The notes beneath the pieces were generated by a model. It had not been told where the DNA came from and ran no database searches. It was given only the letters and a program-made list of their open reading frames with translations. A stretch of 45,653 nt of DNA from Amoeboaphelidium occidentale (Eukaryota > Aphelidiomycota > Aphelidea). Positions 10,547 through 21,238 of the stretch are shown piece by piece (within the stretch, counting starts at the first letter, position 1; each line of letters starts with the position of its first letter). The translations under genes and the position numbers were made by a program. The stretch covers positions 18,473-64,125 of the forward strand of contig JALGPX010000014.1 of assembly GCA_023515795.1 (NCBI GenBank), written 5' to 3'.

Positions 10547-10657
10547 AGCCGCGATTGCGCGTATAAAAGAATTATCTGAATTGTTAGGAACTCGTACTAA
10601 AGAGTTGTACTTCAAACAGGTTTATTTTTTTGGGTCGGATGAGTTGTTACCATTGAA

Positions 10658-12692
10658 CTACCTTGCTACACCCTCTTTCTTCAATGTGGCTGATTCGATT
10701 TGGGCCTTTTCTGGTTCTTGTTTTGGAACGTCCTTTCTTGAAGGTCTCCTAATGACTGGCTTGACTTCAGGTTTTGATACAGATGATGAGATCTTTTTTA
10801 GAGATGGCTGTCGTTTCACTGTAGCTCCTTCGGGTTTGTCTTCTTTTTGAGCCGAAGATGTTGTACTAGCGGTGTTAGAGGTAGACAACGCTCCTGCAAT
10901 AGGAGTAGAAATATTCAGAGTTGATCGATCGATACCGCTCTTCTTTGATGTGTTAGCAGCAGAAGGTACCAAAGCTTTGCTGTCTTTAGTGTCGGATGAA
11001 TTTAGCGCAGAAATGGATGCCTTTTGTGACATAAGAAACAATCTTGCTGTACTAGGCGCCTTGAATGCAGGATGAAGACCGGCATTTGCATGGGGCCCAT
11101 TTTCTAGAGCATCGAAACTTGTTCCAAATATTTCTAGTAGCCTTTCCATTTTACCAATCAATCTATCATTCTCGTTCATCAATTCGTCTTGCTCCCGCTG
11201 CCACTTCATTTCTTTGGTCTTGTATTCATCAACTTGCTTTTTCAATGCGTCCATTTCCTCGGTTGATACTGCTTGTTCAGGTTGAGTGAATGTGACGGGT
11301 AATTGTGCTGTTGATTTGCCTGCTAACAAAATCCTCAAGTTCTCATTTTCAGTTTTGGCGAATTTAAGCTCTCTCTTCAAGTTTGCTATTAGTTCTTCTC
11401 TAGGATCCATTTGTACAACTGGTCTGTTTTGTATCTTCTTGGCCCTCGAGGCATATCGCAGTGTGTTCAATGTTTCATTCACGTTTACCGCACTAGGAGA
11501 AACACATGCTACCATAAGAGCTAAACCCGATCCACCAAGAGAATCGCATAATAACTTTGTAAGCTTTGAGTCTCTGTATGGAACATGCATGGTTGTGTTC
11601 TTTTTCTTCATATCTGCCAGAGCTGAAATACAATTTCCTAAATAATTAGCAATAATTGACATAATTCTTACCCAGAGTCAATAAAGATTTGTTAATGTTG
11701 AGAGTTTCTGTCAAAGTGTCACCCTGTGCTCTAGATTCCTTGACTTTTTCGCTGCCAGCCAAATCAACAAAGGAGATTTTACCAGTTCGCTTTATAGTTC
11801 TACCATCATCTGGGTCTATGGTTTCACAGTCGATGGTAACAGTCATAAGACCATGAGATCGCGAAGAATGTTCGTTGAGTCTGTGAGATCCGACAGTACG
11901 ATTCTTCAAACCTTCTTCTAAGACAGCAAGACAATCATCCAGAACGTCGCACTCTACTACGAACAAGTTTTCAACGTAGAACTTCTTCTCTCTGGAGTAT
12001 CGTACAGGTAGAGAAGTGCTCGTAGAATTGAGAAGATCCTGAACTTGCTCGTTGTAAATCTGCAAATATGACGCATGTATTGTGAACTTGTGACCTTCGG
12101 CAGATTTTGCAGTTATCAATTCAAACAGATACCTCAGAGATCGCGGTACAATACCCCAATTCTCACTCGAAGATTCGTTAAACCCCATATTCTCTGGTCC
12201 CGTTATCGTGAAAGATTTTCCTGCTCCAGTTTGGCCGTACGCAAAGATTGTTGAAACGTATCCTTCCACGGCCTTCTCAATAAGATTCTTTACTCCAGAT
12301 TCTTCAAATATCTGTTCTTGGTTTGTAACTTCTCCAAAAGTCTTGTGAAATGTCATGGGCTTAACAGGTTTCCCATCAATGATCTTTTGAATTGTAACAG
12401 TTTGACCATCATCAGCAGCAAAGGTACACTGTCCATCTGATCGATTCCGCTCCAGTGAATTCATCGGTCTTATTCTAACCACGACTCTTATTGTATCCGC
12501 GTCTTCGGGATTGATTATAGAGTCAGCTGTTGAGAATCTAGACATTGATGAATCCGAAGGTGAAGGCAAGATCTTCCTTGATACTGCCGGAGAAGGGCTA
12601 GCACTTGCTAGAGGATCACTAAGAGGTTTATAAGGAAAGTTTGGCTCAGCTGGAGATACAGAGGTTGACTTTGGAAGCCGGGTTTTGGACAT
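10658..12692 (-). CDS. Kinesin with N-terminal motor, KIF12-like
   Basis: Two exons, 12692-11672 and 11637-10658 (intron 34 nt with GCTAAT branch), 666 aa. The longest frame starts with GTG at 12767; the ATG at 12692 (MSKTRLPKS) is chosen. Motor domain residues about 65-410: [11 protein letters not shown]-loop GQTGAGKS, switch [10 protein letters not shown], switch [12 protein letters not shown], and [19 protein letters not shown]. The end of the motor, [11 protein letters not shown] then [18 protein letters not shown], is closest in my memory to KIF12 and kinesin-12-like motors. A short coiled coil follows, then a Ser/Thr/Lys-rich disordered tail ending in several basic PS repeats. Microtubule plus-end motor; cargo unknown. 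Assigning the subfamily needs a tree. It shares strand with the NEK kinase upstream. Confidence 0.9.
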
Positions 12693-12958
12693 TGAATAGA
12701 AACCTATTTTTAAAACTATGATCCAATGGTCATGGCCTGGAGTTTTACATGACGTATCAACTTTCACGTAGGTTTCGAGTTACTGCTTTTGAATATTATC
12801 GCGCAGTAGTAATCGACTTAAGCTGAAACTCCTTCAGCTTTCTTTGGAGAAATTGCTCCAATGAGAGGTTCAACAACAAAACCACTTATGTAAAAGAAAA
12901 CATAACTTTAATTGGTTAAAAAACGAGTTTTTCTAAGATATGACGCTACAGCGATTAA
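12693..12958 (-). other. Spacer between NEK kinase and kinesin
   Basis: This 266-bp stretch holds the 3' end of the kinase transcript and the promoter/leader of the kinesin, both read on the minus strand. An AT-rich part lies at about 12890-12945. No ORF, RNA gene or convincing terminator is seen. A short imperfect inverted repeat (TTACTGC ... GCAGTAGTAA, about 12780-12813) is too weak to interpret. Confidence 0.5.
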
Positions 12959-14107
12959 CTAAAAAGTGTTTCCATCTCCATTCTCCGTAAAGTCTGTGTT
13001 TCGATTCCAGTCAAAATCTACAGGATTTACTCTTCCCACCGTAAGTTGTGCTTCAATTATCGGTTCCTGCATTATAGCGAGACTTATGATTTCGTTCATA
13101 CTTGGCCGTTTATCAGGATTCTGATTTACCATAGAATGAATGAGCGATGCCAGATCCGAACTGAAATTAGACGGAATAGGATCATAAGCAGCCTTCATTA
13201 TTTTCAGTATGAGTGCAGGCAAGTTCTAAAGACATCAATAAGACATAATCTACACTTGAAACTTACTGAAGCATCAAAGAGTTTCCGTAAAATTACAATC
13301 TCAGCCAAAACACATCCGAGAGCCCAAATATCCGATGCTTTGTTATAAGCCTTTCCCTCACAAAGTTCGGGCGATAAATAAGAGGGCGTACCAACAATCT
13401 ACTAATAAGCAATTACGTATCGGAACAATTACAGTTTCAGCTTTCGATTTCGTTGTAAGCACTTTTGATATACCAAAATCCCCAATTTTCAGCACCTTAC
13501 CGGGCCCAATTCCGGAAATGAGAATATTAGTCGTTTTAAGATCCCTGTGAAGAATATTGTGCGAATGGACATGATGTAAAGCGAGCGCAAGCTGAGCGAA
13601 CATGACCAAGATCTCTCGCTCTTCAAGGTATCCACCCTTCTGATCAGCAATATAGTCATGCAATGTGCCACCTGATAAAATCAATAATCCCAGATACTAC
13701 AGCGAAATTACCATCAGCGTACTCCATTACGATCATAAGGCTTCCAGAGTTAATCACTTCCTCTGTGGAGGACATGGGGTTATCGACGGTAAAGCTGTCA
13801 AAGTATGCAATAATGTTGGGGTGCCGTAACATGGAAAGGACTTGAATTTCATTCATACTGACCTTCCTGTCCTCCTCAGACATCTCCCTTTGATACAACT
13901 CTTTAACCACCACCAGCGAAGAGTCTCTCTTTCGCCTACACAGCATGGCAACACTACAGACACTTAGAAACTACTGATCATTAAAAGTTTTACCCATGCG
14001 CACCCCTGCCCACTATCTTGATTTTCTTATACTGGTCTATCTTGCTTAGCTTGTGTTTGGGGCACGAGAAAATTCAGGGGCATCGCCGCAAACATGTCCG
14101 CTTTCAT
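12959..14107 (-). CDS. NEK-family protein kinase, NEK8/NEK9-like
   Basis: Never-in-mitosis-A-related Ser/Thr kinase. Sure exons (minus strand): about 14044-13994, 13953-13712, 13671-13433, 13398-13267, 13225-12959; introns 40, 40, 34 and 41 nt. Spliced protein shows the Gly loop IVGRGAHG, the lysine in VVVKELY, IMVMEYADG-type hinge ([10 protein letters not shown]), [33 protein letters not shown] and [10 protein letters not shown]; the last two are NEK8/NEK9 hallmarks. About 314 aa, so the protein is kinase domain plus a short tail, without the RCC1 repeats of animal NEK8/9. The start is unresolved: no in-frame ATG precedes the Gly loop until a stop; a 49-nt intron (14093-14045) joining MKAD to [10 protein letters not shown] would give a start at 14107. 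NEK8 acts at cilia in animals; ciliary work here is inference. Confidence 0.82.
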
Positions 14108-14145
14108 TTTTTGGTTCCGCATTTTGAAACCTTCTCAGTTAGAAA

Positions 14146-17100
14146 ATGCTTACGTCCAAGGCGGATAACACTGAAGAAACTTTGGCGGCATTCGTCAAAG
14201 CTCACGGTGGACATCGCGTTATACGGAAAATTTTGATTGCGAACAATGGGATTGCTGCTGTGAAGGAAATACGTTCGATTAGACAGTTTGCTTATGAGCA
14301 GTTTGGTGATGAGCGCTTGATATCATTCACTGCGATTGCAACACCTGAAGATTTAGAAGCCAACGCAGAATACATCCGCATGGCTGACCAGTACGTTGAA
14401 GTTCCAGGTGGCGCAAATCATAATAACTACGCCAACGTAGATTTGATCAGAGACTTGGCAGAGCGATGCGGCGTCGATGCTGTGTGGGCAGGATGGGGTC
14501 ATGCGTCTGAGAATCCCAAATTACCTGATGCACTTAAGAAAATTGGAGTCGTTTTCATTGGGCCTCCATCCTCAGCTATGCGCTCTCTTGGCGACAAGAT
14601 ATCGTCTACTATTGTTGCACAAAGTGCCAATGTTCCTGCATTACCTTGGAGTGGTTCATCTGTTGTTTTGCCGCCTGATGTTGAGCGAGGTCCCGATGAG
14701 TACGTTACTGTTCCTGAATCGCTTTATATGCAGGCATGTGTTCAGGATGTTGATGAAGGTTTGATGCACGCTGAAGAAATTGGATTTCCTGTTATGATAA
14801 AGGCATCTGAAGGTGGTGGTGGTAAGGGTATACGAAAGGTTACGCAAAGAGCGGAGTTTAAACAGGCTTTTGAGCAGTGTTTGAGAGAGGTTCCTGGCTC
14901 TCCTATATTCATCATGAAACTAGCTTCTCATGCGAGACATTTAGAAGTTCAGGTATTGGCTGATGAGTATGGTAATGCAGTCTCTTTGTTTGGTAGGGAT
15001 TGTTCAGTTCAACGAAGACACCAAAAAATCATCGAGGAAGCTCCTGTTACTGTTGCTTCAGAAGAAACCTTCTTAGAAATGGAAAAGGCTGCTGTTAGGC
15101 TTGCTAAGATGGTCGGTTATGTAAGTGCAGGAACTGTTGAATACTTGTATGACACCATCAATGATAATTTCTACTTTCTGGAGTTGAATCCGCGTTTGCA
15201 GGTCGAGCATCCATGTACTGAAATTGTCAGCGGAGTCAACTTGCCTGCCGCTCAATTACAGGTCGCTATGGGTATTCCTTTGAAAAGTATCTGCGATATA
15301 AGAAAGTTGTATCAATTGGATGAATTTCCCGGAGAAGATGTCGATTTTGATCAAATTCACTCTAGTGACTTAAGGCCACATCCTAAAGGCCATGTTATTG
15401 CAGCACGTATTACTGCGGAGAATCCTGATGCAGGATTCAAACCAAATGGGGGAACAATGCAAGAGTTGAATTTCAGATCAAGTTCTAATGTGTGGGGTTA
15501 CTTCTCTGTCGGTGTTTCTGGTGGTTTACACGAGTTCGCTGACTCGCAGTTTGGTCATTTATTTGCTTATGGAAATGATAGAGAACAAGCCAGGAAGAAT
15601 CTGATTTTAGCTCTAAAACAACTCTCTATTCGCGGTGATTTCAGAACAACAGTGGAATACTTGATCAAATTGTTGCAAACAGATGATTTCTCTCAGAATA
15701 GTATTCATACAGGATGGCTAGATGGACTTATTAAAGCAAATGTTCAAGCCGAGAAGCCTGACAAATTTGTTGCCGTTCTTTGCTGCGCTTTTGGAAAGGC
15801 TTACATGGCTTTTACACAGGGAGAAAAAGACTTTTTAAGCTCTTTGGAAAGAGGACAAGTGGATTCTAAAGACTTGCTCAAACCGGAGATGACTTTTCCA
15901 GTGGTTTATGACGGCTACAAGTACAAAATGAAAGTAGTTCGAACTTCAGCGGATAGCCTAGCAGCTTCTTTGGATGGAAAATCCAAATTTGTTGAGGTCA
16001 AGTGCAAAGCTCTTAGTGACGGCGGAATTCTAATGCTTTTTGATAGAAAGAGTCACACTGTATACATAAAGGAAGAAGTGACAGGTACACGGGTCATCAT
16101 TAATGGCAAAACATGTGTTTTTGAGAAAGAGAATAATCCTTCCGAACTACGATCTCCGTCGACAGGAAAAATAGTCAAGTTCCGTGTTTCAAATGGGCAA
16201 CATGTCACTGCCAATACAGCTTACGCTGAAATGGAAGTTATGAAGATGTGCATGCCTTTGATTACAACTGAACCGGGAAAGATTATGCTCCTTAAACAGG
16301 AAGGATCATTAGTTGAAGCTGGTGAATTAGTAGCTTCGTTAGTTTTGGATGATCCGTCAGGTGTTAAGAGAGCGTTGGATTACAGCGGAGAACTTCCAGA
16401 CTTCGTCAGCGTTTTCCAAAAAGACGATAAGCCGCATATGCTGTTGAAGCAATCTTTAAAGAAGATAAGGTGCGTGATGGAAGGATTTTTCAGTCTGCAC
16501 AAACCCGGCGTACTTGTGGAGGAACTGTTTGAAGCTTTGAGAAATCCATCTCTCCCTAACAGTGAATTGGAGAATGTTTTGTCTTCGCTCTCAGGGCGTA
16601 TCCCAGTTGATTTGGAATTGGCATTAAGAAGTAAAGTAGTTTCAGCGTCTGGCGCAGTTCTCCCTGTCGCTGAATTGTTGGACATGATTGAGAAGAGGTT
16701 GTCCTCGGATAGCGATGGCCAAGTAAAGGCTTCTCTTGAGCCATTGGTAACTACTTTGAGAAAGTTCCAGAACGGTCCACAAGGACATGAAGAAAGCATC
16801 GTTTGTCAGATACTGGAAAATTTCCATGAAACTCATGAGCAGTTTGATAAGATTTCTACTACAGGAAATGGGAGCTCTGAGAGTTTTGTTACAACTGAAG
16901 GCGTGATTTTGATGTTGAAAGAATCTAAATTTGATAATGATGCTATTGTAGAGGCGTATCGATCGCATATGAAAGTTCAGACAATTGCATCCTTAGTTAT
17001 GGACCTGATTTCTAAGATAAGAGTTGTTCATGGCTCTCAGAATAATGCCGCTTATTTACCTATTTTGAAGAAAATCGCTCAATTGTCTAGTCCAAGTGTC

Positions 17101-20100
17101 TCTCGCTGTTCACAAAAAGCGAAAGAACACCTGCTACATTCTTTTGTTCCGAGCTATGAAGAGCGTAGTGCATCCATAGAATCGATTCTAGAAAAAGCTG
17201 TTAGAGGCTCGAATGGTGGTAACAATTCGATGAAAATTCACTCTTATCGAATTCCATCAATTGAAATGTTGCGCGAGATTATTTACAGCAATTACACGAT
17301 TTTTGATGTGTTGACTCCTTTCTTCTTTCACAATAATTATTGGGTTCAGCTTGCAGCACTTGAGGCTTACATCAGACGTGCTTATAAGGATTACAATTTA
17401 AAGAATGTTCGACATCATATTTCTTCTGCTCCTTTCTTCGTCGAGTGGGATTTCAGTTTGGAAACAGTCACTGATGGGAATAATTCACCGTATAAAGAAA
17501 ATCCGAGGAAAGGAATTATGGCGGCATTCAGATCATTGGAGGCTGTGAGAATGAGGTTATCAGAACTGTTGTCTATATTTGGAAAAAGGGAACCGCACGA
17601 TGAGACTGTAAGATTGCTGAATCTTGCGATTTTGGACGAGGAGGGTATATCGTCAAATGATTTTGCCGATTTGGCTAACACAGTTATTTCTGATTTTGCT
17701 GAAGAATTTATCAAGTTTGGGCTGCGCCGTATTACTTTCATTTTGGTTAAGCCAGCCGATAACTACCCTGCTTATTTTACCTACAAGCCAAAATTCTCTG
17801 CAGACAAACTTTGTTATGAATTGCCATTCACTGAAGATGTTAATATTCGTAATGTTGATCCTGCTCATAGCCATCAGTTGGAACTGGGAAGACTGTCCAA
17901 TTTTAGAATTACCCCGGCTCTCAATGTAGATAGTCGAAGTATTCATGTCTATTATGCTGAATCTATCGAGGATCCTTCAGACAAGAGATTCTTTGTCAGA
18001 TGCTTTGTGAGACCAATTAGGTTGCGAAACGATGAAGATACAGAAATGGTCAGTCCTGCTACAATTGAATATCTCATTTCAGAGGGAGATCGTATACTGA
18101 GTGCTGCTCTAGATGCTCTTGAATTTGTTTTGGATAAGCACAAAGATGTTCAATGCAATCATCTTTTTGTTCATTTCTCGCCGCATTTTATAAATGTTAG
18201 ACCGGAAACTGCAGATAAGGTTTTCCCTGGATTTTTGAGTAGACACGGTAGTAAGCTGTGGAAACTCAGAGTTACTGAGGGAGAGATCAAGATTTCTATC
18301 AAGCCAACTCCTGATGGTCCCGTTTTGCCGTTAAGGGTTTACATCAACAATTCTTCAGGATATTCTGCAAACATGGATATTTATCACGAAACCAAATGGG
18401 GATCCAAAAGCGCTGTTTTGACGCATATCAAAGTTCCGGGATTCTTTGGCAAAGGCGATAAGAACGGTATGTTGGCTTCTTATTCCTACCCAAAAAGAAC
18501 AGAAATCGAAATGAAAAGGAATCGGGCTCAAAGTCTTGGAACCTCATACGTCCACGACTTTCCGGACATCTTCAGACAAGCTTTATACATTTTGTGGAAA
18601 ACAAATGGATTAATGGCTCCGCTATATGATAGTTTGTTGACTGCGAAGGAGCTGGTTTTGGATCAGTCCAACAATGAATTGCGTCTCGTATCAAGAGATC
18701 CTGGATTGAATGATATTGGAATGGTTGGTTGGGTCCTTAACATGAAAACTCCTGATTATCCTGAAGGACGAGAAATTGTTGTGTTAGCTAACGATATCAC
18801 TTTCCAAGTGGGATCTTTTGGACCAGTGGAGGATCTTTTCTTTGCTGAAGTTTCACAGTATGCTAGAGAAAAAGGTATTCCGCGCGTTTACCTTAGTGCA
18901 AACTCTGGTGCCAGGATCGGCCTGGCCGATGAGTTGATGGACTTGATACAAGTTAAATGGAAAGACGAGACAAACAAAGAAAAGGGGTTTTATTACTTGT
19001 ATTTGTCATTCGAAAACTACGAAGTCCTAAAAACGAAGTGCGATGGGGACATATCAAAAAGTGTGAAGATCGAACCAGTACTGAATGATGATAAGGAGAT
19101 TTCGCATTACAAGATTTTAGATATTGTTGGCCTTAAACATGGGTTAGGTGTTGAAAACTTGCAGGGCTCTGGAATGATTGCAGGAGAAACTTCCTCCGCT
19201 TACAAGGATATATTCACCATCACAATGGTTACTGGGCGAAGCGTAGGCATTGGTGCTTACCTTGTAAGACTTGGCCAAAGGACTGTCCAGATTGAAGGGA
19301 ATCCCATTGTTCTGACAGGTGCTTCTGCGTTGAACAAAGTCCTGGGAAGAGAAGTTTACACTTCCAATTTGCAACTTGGTGGAACTCAAATTATGTATCT
19401 AAATGGAGTATCGCATATTACTGCAAATGATGATTTGTCGGGTATAGGGCAAGTTTTGAATTGGTTGACTTTCGTAAAAAGATCAAAAGATGCGCCAGGA
19501 TTGCATTTGTTTCCGACAACTGATCCTGTTGATCGTTCTGTTGATTTCGTTCCACCTGAAGGTGCATATGATCCAAGACTGTTGCTTGACGCCTCGTTCG
19601 ACGAAGATGGTGCAGCCGGATTATTCGATAAAGGCAGCTTTGTGGAGACGATGAGCGGCTGGGCTAAATCAGTTGTTACTGGAAGAGCTAGATTAGGCGG
19701 CTTACCGGTTGGTGTTATTGTTGTTGAAACTCGAGCCACAGATACTGTTATTCCGGCAGATCCTGCTAATATTGAATCACATCGTCAAGTGCTTGTGCAA
19801 GCAGGACAAGTTTGGTTTCCAAATTCTGCGTTCAAAACTGCTCAAGCGATAAGAGACTTTAACAATGGAGAGCAGTTACCATTATTCATTCTTGCTAATT
19901 GGAGAGGGTTCTCTGGAGGTATGATGGATATGTTTAACGAAATACTGAAGTTCGGTGCTATGATTGTTGATGAATTGCGAGACTACAAGCAACCAGTCTT
20001 TGTTTACTTGCCTCCAAACGCCGAGCTTAGAGGTGGCGCATGGGTCGTCGTTGACCCCAAGATTAACGAAGACATGATGGAGATGTATGCTGATCCTAGT

Positions 20101-20743
20101 TCCAGAGGTGGTGTTTTAGAGCCAGAAGGTATCGTTGAGATTAAATGCAGAAGATCTCAAAAGTTGAAGCTCCTTCAAAGATGGGATTCTGAGTACGCAG
20201 AACTTAAACGCTTGCATACTTCAGACCCTGCTAACATGGAGGTGGAAAAGCGTATGGAAGAGCGTGAAAGAAAATTGTTGCCGATGGTTAGTCAAGTCTG
20301 TGTTGAGTTTGCTGAGCTTCATGATAAGCCGCATAGAATGAAAGCAAAAGGCGCCATAAGAGAAATCATTGAATGGGAAAAGTCTCGATCGTTTTTTCTA
20401 TTGGAGATTAAAAAGCAGGCTTCTTGAAGAAGAAGTACGAAAGGTCTTGTCGAAGGAATCTTCAATACTTTCAACCAAGAAGCTGATTTCAAGACAAGAA
20501 TGTACAAATTTACTGAAGACCATGCATACTGCTGCAGGTAATGAGCCTATTGTATTTGAAAATGATCGTTTTGTTGCTCAATTCCTGGAGGACGAACTCA
20601 AAACCAAAACGCTAATCAATGCAAAAGCTAAACTTCTTCGTTCTGAATCTTTGGCCAATATGATAACATCATTATCCGCAGACGATAGCAAACTTCTACA
20701 AAAGATAGTTTTGAGTGGTCTTGATGAAAAGCTAGAGGAATAA
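14146..20743 (+). CDS. ACC1: Acetyl-CoA carboxylase, multidomain, with apparent +1 frameshift
   Basis: Cytosolic biotin enzyme making malonyl-CoA for fatty-acid synthesis. Domains: biotin carboxylase about residues 22-520 (KILIANNGIAAVKEIRS, ATP-grasp loop SEGGGGKGIRKV), biotin carrier with EVMKM (biotinyl Lys700), long central domain, and carboxyltransferase from about 1480 (LANDITFQVGSFGPVEDLFF, SANSGARIGLADEL, NWRGFSGGMMDMFNEI). The main frame closes at 20427, but family sequence continues in the +1 frame: SRSFF then YWRLKSRLLEEE. The shift falls in a T6 run (20392-20397, read TCG TTT TTT CTA). Dropping one T gives 2198 aa, against 2233 in yeast, ending at 20743. No GT-AG intron explains it. 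Either a homopolymer error or real +1 slippage at UUU-C. The start (MLTSKADNTEE) fits the family just before VKAHGGHRVI. Confidence 0.95.
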
Positions 20744-21219
20744 ATAACTGGCCCTTCGCTACAGGATTAGTTCAAATAAAACCAAATCTTACTTAGAAGA
20801 GCGTTACACGAATCGCACGATATCTCGGCTACGCTGGCGGAGACTGCACAAGTAAGTATGCGACCATAATCACCTGTTTTTTACCTTTGTTTGCATTCAA
20901 ATCCAAGAAAACGTGTCTGATATTTCGTGCAGCGTTAATGTCCCTGTTCCAAACAGTTGAGCAATCTAAATTGCAGATTTTAACCGCCAAAACTTTGTCT
21001 GTTTCAACTCATGTAAGCAGAATGAACATAAATTTTAGGATTCTGATGGAGCCAGATATACCCCCTTTAAGAAAGCGCATTCGCACTCCAGCTCGCAGCA
21101 TGTAGACGCTTGAGCTGGAGCTCTGCGCGATTAATGGCAAACCCTAATTATCTTGAGCACGTCGATTACTTAGTCTCGGCCAATCTGCTGAGCTTTCAGA
21201 AGTCACTGATTCTTGACAA
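20744..21219 (+). other. Gene-poor stretch, possibly a small spliced gene
   Basis: 476 bp between ACC1 and the F-box gene. It is not empty-looking: a protein-like frame (RRALHESHDISATLAETAQ, 20793-20851) ends at a strong donor GTAAGTATG at 20852; an acceptor at 20907 would join it in frame to 20908-21012 (LMSLFQTVEQSKLQILTAK). From there either read-through to a stop at 21105 or a 26-nt intron (21013-21038) to a stop near 21113 is possible. I find no ATG for the first exon, which follows a stop, so this could instead be a 5' leader with the ORF starting at ATG 20938, or noise. A 9-bp hairpin sits at 21086-21120. No RNA gene recognised. Low confidence. Confidence 0.3.
21086..21120. other. Perfect 9-bp inverted repeat
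   Basis: CTCCAGCTC at 21086-21094 pairs exactly with GAGCTGGAG at 21112-21120 across a 17-nt loop. It lies about 100 bp upstream of the F-box gene start and overlaps the end of the possible small gene. It could be a leader or 3'-end hairpin, or chance. Confidence 0.4.
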
Positions 21220-21238
21220 ATGTCTGATACTCAATTGA
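21134..21238 (+). CDS. Upstream ORF overlapping the F-box start codon
   Basis: A 34-codon ORF (begins MANPNYLEHVDYLVSANL) starts at ATG 21134 and stops at 21238, in a different frame and across the main ATG at 21220. If the F-box mRNA starts upstream of it, scanning ribosomes would meet this ATG first and translation of the main ORF would be reduced. It might alternatively be an exon of the possible small gene upstream. The peptide has no recognised family. Confidence 0.3.
   Translation: MANPNYLEHVDYLVSANLLSFQKSLILDKCLILN

Noticed and set aside
12693-12958. Possible tRNA
   Set aside because: A GTTTCGAG-like T-loop is present but no cloverleaf arms can be assembled.
14018-14236. Plus-strand ORF across the NEK first exon and ACC1 start
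   Set aside because: It overlaps two well-supported genes in another frame and has no family features.
20369-20743. Separate gene downstream of ACC1
   Set aside because: Its sequence continues the ACC family C-terminus (YWRLKSRLLEEE), so it is the frame-shifted end of ACC1.
21013-21038. A 26-nt intron
   Set aside because: It is below the 32-nt floor of every supported intron here, and read-through leaves an open frame; mentioned only as a possibility.
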